Below are positions 24,127-33,686 of a DNA stretch of 64,000 nucleotides, in pieces (the stretch's first letter is position 1; each line of letters starts with the position of its first letter). The DNA comes from Lentzea flava (GTDB lineage: Bacteria; Actinomycetota; Actinomycetes; Mycobacteriales; Pseudonocardiaceae). Position numbers and translations under genes: made by a program. The stretch lies in the NCBI RefSeq assembly GCF_014648475.1, contig NZ_BMRE01000022.1:62001-126000 (forward strand), in the 5' to 3' direction. The notes beneath the pieces were generated by a model that was not told where the DNA came from, did not search any database, and saw only the letters and a program-made list of their open reading frames with translations.

Positions 24127-26970
24127 TCAGTCGCGTTCGAACTCCGCCCGCGAGGCCACGTTCAGCTTCCGCATCGCACGAGCGACGTGGTGCTCGACCG
24201 TGCGCGGCGAGAGGAACAGCTCGTCCGCGATCTGCCGGTTGGTCCGCCCCGCCGCCACGAGGTCCACGACCTCCCGTTCCCGCGGCGACAGCTCGTCGCC
24301 GTACCCCTTGCGGCCACGCGGTCGTGCCGGACGGAACCGGCGGCTGGCCCGGCGACAGCGGTCGGCATCCCGCGTGCAACCCAATGCGGCGTAAGCCTCC
24401 ACGGCGGCGGTGAGCGAGGACAGCGCCGTGGCCGGATCACCGAGCGCGATGGCGGCGGTCGCGGCCGCCTCGTGCACGGTCGCCGCGGTGTGCGGCTGAG
24501 GCAGCGCGGCATACGCGGCAGCGGCCTGCAGGTAGCCGTCGAGCGCCTGAGCGGGGTCCGCCGCCAGATACGCCCGGACCAGCACTTCAGCCGCGGCAGC
24601 CGCGGGTGCGTCGGTGCCCGCGACACCCGCCGCGTACTCGTCGGCCAGGCTGACGGCGTCGGCGTCCCGGCCGGCTCGCTGGAACGCCCGGACCGCCTGC
24701 GGCACCAGGTCGGCCGCCCACACCCAGTTCTCCTTGGCACGCACCCGGATCAGCGCGCGGTCGGCGCCGACCGCCGCCGCGGCCACGTCGCTGCGGGCCA
24801 GCGCGAGAGCTACCCGTGCCGCCGACACGGCGATCTGCAGGGGCGCGGTTTCCTGGGCGGCGGCGTGGGCGCTGTCCAGGTACCGGCCGGCCGCGTCACG
24901 ATCACCGCGCGCCATGGCCACCCACGCCAGCGCGAGCAACGCGTCCATGGCGAGCGAAGGCATCTCACCCGCCTGCTCGATCAGGTGCGCGGCGTCGGCG
25001 TCGAGCGTGCCCCAGTTCCCGGTGAGCGCGTCGATGCGCAGCCCGGTGCCGGTGCGCAGCGTCGACAGGTACGGCACGTCCGTCTCCGCCATCAACGTGC
25101 TGCTGATCTGCAGCAACGACCGCGCTGTCGGGTAATGGCCCGTCCACGCCAGCGAGTCGCCGACGTTGCTGAACGCACGGGCGAGCTGGCGGCGCACGCG
25201 GGGCGAGCGGGAGCTGCGGGGCAACCGGTCCAGCAACGGGCGCAGCCGCGGATCGCCGGTGCCCGCCAGCAACGACAGCCGGTTGGCGTGCACGACCATG
25301 GCGAGCTCGTCGTCGCGCGGCACGGCGGCGGCGAGCTTCGTCGCCTTCTCCAGCCAGGCGAACTGGCTGGAGATCGGCCGCCACCCGAACGTCGGCAGCA
25401 CGAGGGCGGCGGCGCCGCGTGCGGCCAGTGCCGGACGGTCGGCCAGGTCGTGCACCGCCATCTCGATCTCGCCCTGGCCCTCCTCGACGCGGCCGGCCTG
25501 GTTCATCAGCAGCCTGCCGAGGTTGATCCGGACCTCGCCGCGCGCGGTGCCGGTGAGCAGGCCGTCGCGCAGCAGTTCCCGCAGCCGGTCGACGGTGCTG
25601 ACCCGCGCGATCCCGGTGGCCGCCACCCGGCTCAGCCGCACCGCGAGCGTGCGCGCGGCACGCGGCGGCAGCGCGGTGTCGGCCAGCGCCGTCTCGAGCA
25701 CCTGCAGCGCGAGGGCGGCGTCGGAGACCTCGGTGGCGTGGTCGGCGGCCGCGACCGTCCTGCTCACCCAGTTCGCGATGTCACCGGCCTGGCGGTAGTG
25801 GTGCGCCAGCCGCACCGGCACGCGGTCCGGTCGCCCGGCCAGCAGCTCGGCTGCTCGCGCGTGCAGCTTCCGGCGTTGCGGGCTCGGGATCGACACGTCG
25901 ACGGCCTGTCTGGCGAGCGGGTGCCGCAGCGCGTAGCGGCCGGTGTCCACCTCGAACAGCACCGCGCCCGTCAACGCGTCGGTGAGCGCCCTGGCCACGC
26001 GGCCGGGTGGCAGTCCGGACACCACGGCCAGGTCGTCCTCGGTGGCAGGCGCGTCCAGCACGGCGGCCGCGTGCACCACGGCGGCCACGGCCGGGCCCAG
26101 CCGCCGCAACCGGTCGGCCATGGTGTCGCGCAGCAACACCGGGATGTCGACCAGGTCGAGCGCGTGCGAGCGCGGTTCGGCGCCCATCTCGCGGAACTCG
26201 CGCAGCACCTCCTCGATCACGAACGGGATCCCCGCCGTGCGGTGGTGCAGTGCCGCGGCGAAGTCCTGGCCGACCTCGCGGGTGCCGAGCAGCCCGGCGG
26301 CCAGCACGCCGACGTCGGTGGCCGCCAACGGACGCAGCCGCAACAACGTGGTGTTGTCGTCCGACAGCAGTCGATGCGCCGCCTCCAGCACCGAGGAGGC
26401 CCCCGCCGCGTACGCCTCGCGCCGGTACGCGGCGATCAGCGCGAGGTTCGCCGTCGGCGGGCTCATCAGGAACCGCAGCAGGTCCTGGGTTCCCTCGTCG
26501 GCCCAGTGCAGGTCGTCGATCACCACGATCACCGGGCCGTACGCGGCGAGCAGATCACGCACGGCGCGGAAGACCTTGTGCCGTTCCGCGGCGGCGTCAC
26601 CCCTGGGCGGTTCCGGCGGGAGCAGCGGCGCCAGCTCGGGCAGCAACGGCCGCAACGCGCCGACGATCGGCGAGAGGGTCCCGGCGACGCGGGAGAGCAG
26701 CGGCGCGGTGTCGCGCAACAGGTCCACCACCGGTCCGTAGGGGAACGGTTCGCGCATCGGCTGACAGCAGCCCAGCAGCACGGTCCGCCCGGCGAGCTCC
26801 GGGCGCCGCACCAGCTCCCGGACGAGCCGGGTCTTGCCCACCCCCGCCTCGCCCTCGACCAGGGCGAGCGCGGGAGGCCGCACCGCCACCCGCGCCAGCT
26901 CGGCCAGTTCGGCGTCGCGGCCGACGAAGACCGAGCGCGGTGGCCGGGCAGCGGAAAGACCGACCGTCAT
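24127..26970 (-). CDS. LAL-type LuxR-family regulator (large ATPase)
   Basis: The 947-residue protein has an N-terminal AAA ATPase domain with Walker A GEAGVGKTR (residues 40-48) and a Walker B-like VIVVIDDLHWAD near residue 150. A long helical repeat middle and a C-terminal LuxR helix-turn-helix (about 885-945; LSPREREVVDLVAAGRTNRQ) follow. LAL proteins are pathway-type activators in actinomycetes. No target cluster is adjacent: neighbours are the monooxygenase/TetR pair and a secreted protease. The ATG at 26970 is the first that keeps the domain start compact; longer starts at 27096 would run into the divergent gene's promoter. Confidence 0.9.
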   Translation of the reverse strand: MTVGLSAARPPRSVFVGRDAELAELARVAVRPPALALVEGEAGVGKTRLVRELVRRPELAGRTVLLGCCQPMREPFPYGPVVDLLRDTAPLLSRVAGTLSPIVGALRPLLPELAPLLPPEPPRGDAAAERHKVFRAVRDLLAAYGPVIVVIDDLHWADEGTQDLLRFLMSPPTANLALIAAYRREAYAAGASSVLEAAHRLLSDDNTTLLRLRPLAATDVGVLAAGLLGTREVGQDFAAALHHRTAGIPFVIEEVLREFREMGAEPRSHALDLVDIPVLLRDTMADRLRRLGPAVAAVVHAAAVLDAPATEDDLAVVSGLPPGRVARALTDALTGAVLFEVDTGRYALRHPLARQAVDVSIPSPQRRKLHARAAELLAGRPDRVPVRLAHHYRQAGDIANWVSRTVAAADHATEVSDAALALQVLETALADTALPPRAARTLAVRLSRVAATGIARVSTVDRLRELLRDGLLTGTARGEVRINLGRLLMNQAGRVEEGQGEIEMAVHDLADRPALAARGAAALVLPTFGWRPISSQFAWLEKATKLAAAVPRDDELAMVVHANRLSLLAGTGDPRLRPLLDRLPRSSRSPRVRRQLARAFSNVGDSLAWTGHYPTARSLLQISSTLMAETDVPYLSTLRTGTGLRIDALTGNWGTLDADAAHLIEQAGEMPSLAMDALLALAWVAMARGDRDAAGRYLDSAHAAAQETAPLQIAVSAARVALALARSDVAAAAVGADRALIRVRAKENWVWAADLVPQAVRAFQRAGRDADAVSLADEYAAGVAGTDAPAAAAAEVLVRAYLAADPAQALDGYLQAAAAYAALPQPHTAATVHEAAATAAIALGDPATALSSLTAAVEAYAALGCTRDADRCRRASRRFRPARPRGRKGYGDELSPREREVVDLVAAGRTNRQIADELFLSPRTVEHHVARAMRKLNVASRAEFERD

Positions 26971-27131
26971 GCCCACTGATGGTACTGACGAGTAACCGAA
27001 TCGCGACGCCCCGCAATGATTGGGTATCCCCGATGAATGCGGGCTCCGATGTGCCCGCGTCCGGTGTGGATGCAGGGTGGGGCCGAGCGGCCACACCCCT
27101 GCCTCCGCCGCTCGGACGAGGAGTCACGCAG

Positions 27132-28676
27132 ATGAGTCAGAGCAACAGGCGCACCGTGCTGGCGGCGCTGGCGGTGGTGCTGCTCGCGGCCACGCCGCAG
27201 GCCGTCGCGGCACCGCAGGAGGGCGTGATCGTGCCCGCACGCGAACCGTGGGCGGCGGGCTGGTACACCGTCCGGCTGCACGACGCGGCCGCCACGAGCG
27301 TCCAGTCGTCGGCCCAGTCGCTGGTGGCGCGGTACGGCGGCACGATCAGGTCGACGTGGAGCAGGACCGTCCAGGGCTTCTCGGTGCGGGGCCTGTCCGA
27401 GCAGGCGGCCCGCAGGCTGGCCGGGAACCCCGCGGTGAAGGCGGTGTACCAGACCGGCACCGCCCGCGGCACGGACGTGCAGAGCAACGCGCAGTGGAAC
27501 ATCGACCGCGTCGACCAGGCGAACCTGCCGCTGGACACCAAGTACGAGTACAACGCCACCGGTGAGGGCGTGACGGTGTACAACGTGGACAGCGGCACCC
27601 GCGTGTCGCACTCCGAGTTCGAGGGCCGCGCGTCCAACGGCTACGACTTCTTCGACAGGGACGCGATCGCGCAGGACTGCCACGGCCACGGCACGCACAC
27701 CGCCAGCACGTCGGTCGGCAAGACCTACGGCGTGGCGAAGAAGGCGAAACTGGTGGCGCTGCGGGTGTTCGACTGCAGCGCCTCCGGCCCGGACGACCTG
27801 GTCGTCGACGCGGTCGAGTGGATCGACGCGAACGGCCGCAAGCCCGCGGTGGTCAACATGAGCCTCGGCCAGTACCAGACGGGCATCGGCGACGAGCAGA
27901 TCAGGGCGTCGATCCAGAAGGGCTTCGTCCACGTCTTCGCCGCCGGCAACAACAACGGCGCCGACGCCTGCGGCTACAGCCCGGCCCGCGTCACCGAGGG
28001 ACTCACCGTCGCCTCGACCGAACGCGACGACTCCCGTTCCGGCTTCTCCAACACCGGCACGTGCGTCGACCTGTTCGCACCGGGTGGCAGCAACACCGGC
28101 GCGAGCTACAGCAGCGACACGGCGACCCGGTCCGACCAGGGCACGTCGTTCTCCGCGCCGCTCGTCACCGGTGCCGCGGCGCTGTACCTGCAGAGCCACC
28201 CGTCCGCGACGCAGGCGGAGGTCAACAAGGCGATCGTCGACGCCGCCACGCCCGGAAAGGTGACCAACGCGGGCCCCGGTTCGCCGAACAAGCTGTTGTA
28301 CACCAAGGGAATCACCGGTGCGCCGGGGTGCGCGAAGAAGTCGAACGACACCGACGTCGCCATCCCGGACGCCGGCAGCGCGGTGACCAGCACCATCACC
28401 ATTTCCGGCTGCGAGGGCACCGGTTCGGCGTCCGCGCAGGTCGAGGTGGCGATCAGCCACCCCTACCGCGGTGACCTGGTGCTCACGCTGATCGCTCCGG
28501 ACGGCAGCACCTACCGGCTCAAGGAGGCCAGCACCGTCGACCACGCCGACGACGTGCGCACGACGTTCACCGCCAACCTCTCGGCGGAGCAGCGCAACGG
28601 CGACTGGAAGCTCGGCGTGCAGGACCTCTACCGGTACGACACCGGCACGCTGGACAGCTGGAGCCTGACGCTCTGA
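27132..28676 (+). CDS. Secreted S8 subtilase with C-terminal P-domain
   Basis: The 514-residue protein has a signal peptide (about residues 1-26), an I9-type propeptide (WYTVRLHD to about residue 115) and a subtilisin domain with Asp153, His186 (HGHGTH) and Ser339 (GTSFSAP), as in aqualysin-type enzymes. The C-terminal 110 residues form a proprotein convertase P-domain (pattern HPYRGDLVLTLIAPDGSTY, ending in WSLTL). It is likely an extracellular protease. It is transcribed divergently from the LAL regulator, which may control it, but no evidence beyond adjacency exists. Confidence 0.93.
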   Translation: MSQSNRRTVLAALAVVLLAATPQAVAAPQEGVIVPAREPWAAGWYTVRLHDAAATSVQSSAQSLVARYGGTIRSTWSRTVQGFSVRGLSEQAARRLAGNPAVKAVYQTGTARGTDVQSNAQWNIDRVDQANLPLDTKYEYNATGEGVTVYNVDSGTRVSHSEFEGRASNGYDFFDRDAIAQDCHGHGTHTASTSVGKTYGVAKKAKLVALRVFDCSASGPDDLVVDAVEWIDANGRKPAVVNMSLGQYQTGIGDEQIRASIQKGFVHVFAAGNNNGADACGYSPARVTEGLTVASTERDDSRSGFSNTGTCVDLFAPGGSNTGASYSSDTATRSDQGTSFSAPLVTGAAALYLQSHPSATQAEVNKAIVDAATPGKVTNAGPGSPNKLLYTKGITGAPGCAKKSNDTDVAIPDAGSAVTSTITISGCEGTGSASAQVEVAISHPYRGDLVLTLIAPDGSTYRLKEASTVDHADDVRTTFTANLSAEQRNGDWKLGVQDLYRYDTGTLDSWSLTL

Positions 28677-28683
28677 CCGCGGG

Positions 28684-29157
28684 TCAGGGGACCACGAGCA
28701 CCGGCCAGTGCCCCGACCTGATCAGTCGCGTGGCCACCGACCCGGCGAACCGGTGCCCCGCCTGCTGCGACGCCCCGACCACCACCACGTCGGCCTGGCA
28801 GCGGTCGGCGGCGTCCCGCAGGGTCGTGTACGGGTCCCCGAACGTCTTCACGAACGTCACCGGCACGTCGAGTTCCTCCGCCGCGGACCGCGCCTGTTCG
28901 CGCAGCTCGGCGTGGAGCCTGGCCGTCGCCTCGTGCTCGTACACCGAGGCGGCGGCCGGGGTCAGCACCGCGAGCGAGGAGTGCGAGGCGACGAAGGCGA
29001 CGACCAGGCGGGCGCCCTGGCGCCGCGCCATGCCGAACGCGAAGGCCGCCGCGCGCATCGCCGTGTCGGAGCCGTCGACGCCGACGAGGATCGTGCGCGC
29101 GGCCGGCAGGGGAGTGGGACCGTAGGAGTCCGTTGTGGATTCGAAGGGTGCGTTCAC
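28684..29157 (-). CDS. Universal stress protein (single domain)
   Basis: The 157-residue protein has one Usp domain with ILVGVDGSDTAMRAA near residues 23-37. Its C-terminal VVVGASQQAGHRFAGSVATRLI corresponds to the ATP-binding G-x2-G-x9-G loop, but the first glycines are altered, so ATP binding is uncertain. The GTG at 29157 follows AGGAGGAGCC, 8 nt after the efflux pump stop, so both are in one operon. No DosR-like box precedes the operon. Confidence 0.85.
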   Translation of the reverse strand: MNAPFESTTDSYGPTPLPAARTILVGVDGSDTAMRAAAFAFGMARRQGARLVVAFVASHSSLAVLTPAAASVYEHEATARLHAELREQARSAAEELDVPVTFVKTFGDPYTTLRDAADRCQADVVVVGASQQAGHRFAGSVATRLIRSGHWPVLVVP

Positions 29158-29165
29158 GGCTCCTC

Positions 29166-30710
29166 CTAGCGCACGACCGCTGAGTCCTTCTCCTCGTGCT
29201 CCAGGTCGATCGTGGTGCGCAGGGTGATCGGCTTGAGGAGCAGTGCGGCGATCACGCCGACGACGGCGACGGCCGCGGAGATCAGGAAGATGTGTGCCGT
29301 CGCGTCGCCGTAGACCGTGTGCACGATAGTCTGCACCTGCGGCGGCAGGGCGGAGAGGTTCAACGCGCTGGTGCCGCCGGTCGACTGGCCCGCGGGCACG
29401 TGCAGCGCGGTGGACAGGTCGGCGGTCACGCGGTTGGCGAGGACGGCGCCGAGCACGGACACGCCGATGGTGCCGCCCAGGGAACGGAAGAACGTGACCG
29501 ACGCGCTGGCGGCGCCCAGCTCGCTCAACGGCACGCTGTTCTGCACGGCCAGCACGAGGTTCTGCATCGTCATGCCGACGCCGATGCCGACGACGGCCAT
29601 CGCGATGCCGACCACCCACAGCGCGGTGGCGTGGTCGACCGTGCCCAGGCCGAGGAAGCCCAGCACCAGGATGATCGTGCCCGACACGATGTACGGCTTG
29701 ATGGCGCCCGACCGGCTGATCATGCGGCCGGAGATCGTGGACGACACGAGCACGCCCGCCATCAGCGGGATGGTCAGCAGGCCCGCCTCCGTCGGGGTGT
29801 AGCCGCGGCCGATCTGGAAGTACTGGCCGAGGAACACCGAGCCGCCGAACATCGCCATGCCGACCGCGAGCGAGGCGATGATCGCGAGTGCTGGGGTGCG
29901 CTGGACCACGATGTGCAGCGGCACAACGGGTTCGCTGACCCGCAGCTCGACCAGGACGGCCGCGCCGAGCAGCACGAGACCGCCGGCGACCATGGCCCCG
30001 GTCTGCCACGACACCCAGTCGAACGAGTTGCCGACGAACGAGACCCAGATCAGCAGCACGCTCACGCCCGCGGCGATCAGCGCCGCGCCGAGGTAGTCGA
30101 TGCGCACGTTCTCGCGGCGGACGGTCTCCAGCTTCAGCGTGGCCTGCAGGACGACGAACGCGAGCGCGGCGATCGGCACGGCGATCCAGAAGCACCAGCG
30201 CCAGCCGAGCCAGGACACGTCGACGATCAGGCCGCCGAGCAGCGGGCCGCCGACGGTGGCGACGGCCATGACCGCGCCGAGGTAGCCGTTGTAGCGGCCG
30301 CGTTCGCGGGGCGGGATGATCGCGGCGATCACGACCTGCACCAACGCCTGCAGGCCGCCGACGCCGAGGCCCTGGAACGCGCGGGCGGCGATCAGCTGAC
30401 CGGTGTCCTGGGCGAAGCCGCTGAGCAGCGAGCCGATCACGAAGATCACGATGGCGGCCTGGACCAGCGTCTTCTTGTTGAACAGGTCGGCCAGCCTGCC
30501 CCAGATCGGCGTGGTCGCCGTCGCCGTGAGCAGGGTCGCCGTGACCACCCACGTGTACTGCGTCTGGGTGCCGTTCAGCGAGCCGATGATCCGCGGCAGC
30601 GCGGTGGACACGACCGTCGAGCTGACCATGGCCACGAACAACGCGAGCAGCAGCCCGGACAGCGACTCGAGCACCTGCCGGTGCCCCATCGCCCGAGTCT
30701 CGATCTTCAC
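29166..30710 (-). CDS. DHA2-family multidrug efflux transporter (MFS)
   Basis: The 514-residue protein has about fourteen transmembrane helices and the DHA2 pattern: motif A-like WGRLADLFNKKTL near residues 71-83 and motif C-like GPLLGGLIVDVSWLGWRWCFWI near 155-176. Such pumps export drugs by proton antiport. The GTG start at 30710 has AAGGGGCGG upstream. A perfect palindrome, GTGCAAATTTGCAC, lies 36 nt upstream and a TetR gene is divergent, which is the standard design for drug-inducible efflux. That TetR gene appears frameshifted here, so the pump may be expressed constitutively. Confidence 0.92.
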   Translation of the reverse strand: MKIETRAMGHRQVLESLSGLLLALFVAMVSSTVVSTALPRIIGSLNGTQTQYTWVVTATLLTATATTPIWGRLADLFNKKTLVQAAIVIFVIGSLLSGFAQDTGQLIAARAFQGLGVGGLQALVQVVIAAIIPPRERGRYNGYLGAVMAVATVGGPLLGGLIVDVSWLGWRWCFWIAVPIAALAFVVLQATLKLETVRRENVRIDYLGAALIAAGVSVLLIWVSFVGNSFDWVSWQTGAMVAGGLVLLGAAVLVELRVSEPVVPLHIVVQRTPALAIIASLAVGMAMFGGSVFLGQYFQIGRGYTPTEAGLLTIPLMAGVLVSSTISGRMISRSGAIKPYIVSGTIILVLGFLGLGTVDHATALWVVGIAMAVVGIGVGMTMQNLVLAVQNSVPLSELGAASASVTFFRSLGGTIGVSVLGAVLANRVTADLSTALHVPAGQSTGGTSALNLSALPPQVQTIVHTVYGDATAHIFLISAAVAVVGVIAALLLKPITLRTTIDLEHEEKDSAVVR

Positions 30711-30746
30711 GTACCGCCCCTTCGTTCCTCACAATTCTTGCGCGCC

Positions 30747-30760
30747 GTGCAAATTTGCAC
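30747..30760. promoter_or_regulatory. Palindromic operator upstream of the efflux pump
   Basis: GTGCAAATTTGCAC is a perfect 14-bp palindrome, AT-rich for this genome, centred 43 nt upstream of the pump start and about 75 nt upstream of the divergent TetR frame. It is the likely binding site of that TetR protein. Confidence 0.55.
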
Positions 30761-30829
30761 AATAGGCAACTTACTCCGGGTCCGGCCTGATCGCATGGAG
30801 ACCCTCACCACGCTGCGCTGCCGCCGACG

Positions 30830-31320
30830 ATGGAGCGGGGGCTGGACGGGGTGACGGTCGAGGACATCGCCGATGAGGCCGGTGTCTCGCGCCGGACGTT
30901 CTCCAGCTACTTCACCAGCAAGGAGGACGCGGTACTGGACGCCGACCGCGAGCGGTTCCAAGCGCTGGTCGCGCTGGTCGGGTCGAGGCCGCCGGGCGAG
31001 GAGCCGTGGCAGGCCCTGCGCGCGGCGACGGCGGAGCTGTACCGCACCTGGCCGTCCCGGACGTGGAGTGGATGGCTCAGCTGCGGCTGCTGAGGCGGCA
31101 CCCGTCACTGCTCGCACGCCAGGCAGCCGACCAGGTCGCGCTCGAACGCGACGTGAGTGCCGTGCTGACCACGCGCGGACCGGACGGGGAAGTGGCGCGG
31201 CGGACGGCGGCGACGTTCCTCGCCGCCGTCCGCACCGGGACCGCGCTGTGGCTGGAGGGTGGGGGAGAGCGGCCTCCGCCCGCCCTCGTCGACCGCCGGC
31301 TCCGCGTTCAGAGCTCGTAG
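30830..31320 (+). pseudogene. Frameshifted TetR-family regulator
   Basis: The first frame (30830 to about 31060) has a good TetR helix-turn-helix, GVTVEDIADEAGVSRRTFSS. It then meets an early stop at 31093. A second frame continues the TetR-like C-terminal half (VPDVEWMAQLRLL onward) to 31320. Restoring one base near 31050, for example one more G in TGGCCGTCCC, would fuse both frames (TWPVPDVEW). The usual 10-15 residues before the helix-turn-helix are also missing. Either the gene is decayed or the sequence has an indel error. Intact, it would be the repressor of the divergent DHA2 pump. Confidence 0.65.
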
Positions 31321-31904
31321 ACCTGCCCGGTCTGCCGTCCCTCGATCGACCTGACGTACGCCCGCACCACGTCGGCGAGCGGCACGGGCTTCATGCCGGG
31401 GAAGAAGTCGCCGTAGACGTCGAGCGACTCGGTGAACACGGTCGGGCTGACCGCGTTGATCCGCTGCGGCGCGATCTCGATGGCCGCCGCACGCACGAAC
31501 GCCTCCACCGCGCCGTTGGCGAGCGACGCGGCAGCGCCGGTGACGATCGGTTCGCGCGCGAGCACACCGGTGATCAGCGTGAACGAGCCGTGTGGCGTGA
31601 CGTGCGCAAGACCTTCCTTCACCAGCGTCACCTGCGACAGCACCTTGCCGGTGAACGCCGCCTGGTGGTCCTGCGCGGTCAGTTCGGCCAGCGGCTTGAA
31701 CGGAACCGAGCCCGCCGCGCTCGCCACGGCGTCGACCTGGCCGACCGTCTGGTACAGCTCGGCGACCTGGGCCGGGTCGGTCACGTCGTACTGCAGGTCG
31801 CCTCCGGTGCGGGAGACGGTGACGACGTCGTGCTTGCGTTCGACGAGCTCCTGGTGGACCGCGGTCCCCAGCGTGCCGGTGGCTCCTACGAGCAGAATCC
31901 TCAT
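31308..31904 (-). CDS. Short-chain dehydrogenase/reductase
   Basis: The 198-residue protein has the Rossmann motif LLVGATGTLGTAV (residues 4-16) and a short SDR core. The catalytic Tyr-x3-Lys is not visible: the usual region reads SLANGAVEAFVRAAA. It therefore resembles the atypical SDRs that lack YxxxK and may be non-catalytic or act on unusual substrates. It is divergent from a LysR gene with a shared palindrome, so LysR probably regulates it. Its end overlaps the frameshifted TetR by 13 bp. Confidence 0.85.
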   Translation of the reverse strand: MRILLVGATGTLGTAVHQELVERKHDVVTVSRTGGDLQYDVTDPAQVAELYQTVGQVDAVASAAGSVPFKPLAELTAQDHQAAFTGKVLSQVTLVKEGLAHVTPHGSFTLITGVLAREPIVTGAAASLANGAVEAFVRAAAIEIAPQRINAVSPTVFTESLDVYGDFFPGMKPVPLADVVRAYVRSIEGRQTGQVYEL

Positions 31905-31935
31905 GCCGTCGACGCTAGGTCCGCTTCCAGCGCCG

Positions 31936-31965
31936 GTGAAATGCCGTTCACGCAGCACTTATGAT
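31936..31965. promoter_or_regulatory. LysR operator and promoter between SDR and LysR genes
   Basis: GTGAA (31936-31940) and TTCAC (31947-31951) form an inverted repeat with a 6-nt spacer, as in LysR-type sites. A TATGAT -10 element (31960-31965) lies 8 nt before the lysR ATG, suggesting a very short or absent leader. Confidence 0.45.
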
Positions 31966-31973
31966 CGGCAGTC

Positions 31974-32846
31974 ATGAATGTCGAGCTGCGCCACCTCCGC
32001 GCGCTGGCCGCCATCGGCGACCACCGGTCGATCACGGCGGCCGCGGAGTCGCTGCACGTCACGCAGCCCGCTCTCTCGCGCACGCTCGACCAGTTCGAAC
32101 GACGGCTCGGCGTGCGACTCGTGGAACGGACCACCCGGCACGTCGCCCTGACCGACACCGGCCACCGCCTGTGGGAGCACAGCCACCGCATCCTCGCCGA
32201 GCTGGACACCGCCCTGGCCGAGGCGGTGCGCCCCCAGCCGCTGCGGCTGACCTTCGCCTGGGCCGCGCTCGGCCGGTTCACGATCCCGTTCCTGCGCGAG
32301 TGGCGCGCGCGGCACCCGGACGTGCTCGTCCGCATCCGCCGGTCCGACGATCCCGAGGCGTCCCTGCGGCGCGGCGAGGCGGACGTGGCGGTGCTGCGCA
32401 CCGAACCCGCGCGCTCCGGGGTGGAGCACGTGGCGTTGATCGAGGAACCCCGCGTCGCGGCGGTCGCGGACGACCACCCGCTCGCCACCCGTGCGGCGAT
32501 CTCACTCGGCGACCTGGTGGGCGAGTGCGTCGCGATGTGCGAGACGGCGGGGACGACGACCGCTGATCTCTGGCCGGCAGGGGCACGGCCGAAGTCCGTG
32601 GACGTGCCCGGTGTCGTCGAGTGGCTCACGTCGATCTCGACCGGAGCGACCGTCGGGGTCACGGCCGCCGGCACCAGCCACCACAACCCGCACCCCGGCG
32701 TGACCTACCTGCCGCTGACCGACGCCGAGCCGATCACCGTGCACCTGGCCTGGCCGTCACCGCCCGCGCATCCGTCGACGGCGGCGTTCGTGGCGCTGGC
32801 TCGGCGGCACCTGGCCGCCACAGACGCGCCGACGAACCTTGCGTGA
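31974..32846 (+). CDS. LysR-family transcriptional regulator
   Basis: The 290-residue protein has the N-terminal winged helix-turn-helix (residues 1-60; LRHLRALAAIGDHRSITAAA) and a periplasmic-binding-type effector domain. It is divergent from the SDR gene, which is the usual target arrangement of LysR regulators. The effector cannot be read from sequence. Confidence 0.92.
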   Translation: MNVELRHLRALAAIGDHRSITAAAESLHVTQPALSRTLDQFERRLGVRLVERTTRHVALTDTGHRLWEHSHRILAELDTALAEAVRPQPLRLTFAWAALGRFTIPFLREWRARHPDVLVRIRRSDDPEASLRRGEADVAVLRTEPARSGVEHVALIEEPRVAAVADDHPLATRAAISLGDLVGECVAMCETAGTTTADLWPAGARPKSVDVPGVVEWLTSISTGATVGVTAAGTSHHNPHPGVTYLPLTDAEPITVHLAWPSPPAHPSTAAFVALARRHLAATDAPTNLA

Positions 32847-32951
32847 GGTAGAGCAGGCTCCACCTCGGTCCGGGCAGCCTGCGTGATCGTTCCGCGTGCT
32901 CTCGGAAATTACGTTTCTCCGTGGAAGTCGTTGCGAGCCAAGGAGAACGTG

Positions 32952-33683
32952 ATGAGGGCAGACGCGCTGTCGCTGCAGGCGGTGCGGAAGGTGTACGGCA
33001 CGGGCGGTGGCGCGGTCACGGCGTTGCACGAGGTGACCGTCGGCATCCGGCGAGGCACCTTCACCGCGGTGATGGGCCCGTCCGGTTCGGGCAAGAGCAC
33101 CTTCCTGCACTGCGCGTCGGGCATGGACCGGCCGACCTCCGGCCGTGTCCTGCTGGGCGACACCGACCTCGGCGCGCTGAAGGAGGCGAAGCTGACCGAG
33201 GTCCGCAGGGACCGGATCGGCTTCGTGTTCCAGGCCTACAACCTGCTGCCGTCGCTGACCGTGCTGCAGAACATCACGCTGCCCCTGCGGCTGGCCGGCC
33301 GCCGCGCCGATCAGGGCTGGCTGCGCGAGATCGTGAGCAGGGTCGGTCTCGACGGACGGCTCGACCACCACCCGGCGGAGCTGTCCGGCGGGCAGCAGCA
33401 ACGGGTTGCCATCGCCCGCGCACTGGTGGCGCGGCCCGAGGTCGTGCTGGCTGACGAGCCCACCGGGGCGCTGGACTCGCGGCCGGCGCACCAGGTGCTG
33501 ACGTTGCTGCGGTCCATTGTGGACGAAATGGGGCAGACCGTGCTGATGGTCACGCACGACCCGGTTGCCGCGTCCGCCGCGCACAGCGTGTTGTTCCTCG
33601 CGGACGGGAGGCTGGCGGGCGAGCTGGTCTCGCCGACGCCGGAGAAGGTCGCCGAGCGCATGACGCGTCTGGGGGAGTGGTGA
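32952..33683 (+). CDS. ABC transporter ATP-binding protein (MacB/LolD type)
   Basis: The 243-residue ATPase has Walker A GPSGSGKST near residues 41-49, the ABC signature LSGGQQQR near 141-148, Walker B VVLADEPTGALDS and the H-loop THDP. The LolD/MacB type energises FtsX-like permeases. The ATG at 32952 follows AGGAG; the longer in-frame start at 32883 lacks a ribosome site. The FtsX permease gene starts 3 nt after its stop. Confidence 0.95.
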   Translation: MRADALSLQAVRKVYGTGGGAVTALHEVTVGIRRGTFTAVMGPSGSGKSTFLHCASGMDRPTSGRVLLGDTDLGALKEAKLTEVRRDRIGFVFQAYNLLPSLTVLQNITLPLRLAGRRADQGWLREIVSRVGLDGRLDHHPAELSGGQQQRVAIARALVARPEVVLADEPTGALDSRPAHQVLTLLRSIVDEMGQTVLMVTHDPVAASAAHSVLFLADGRLAGELVSPTPEKVAERMTRLGEW

Positions 33684-33686
33684 GCG

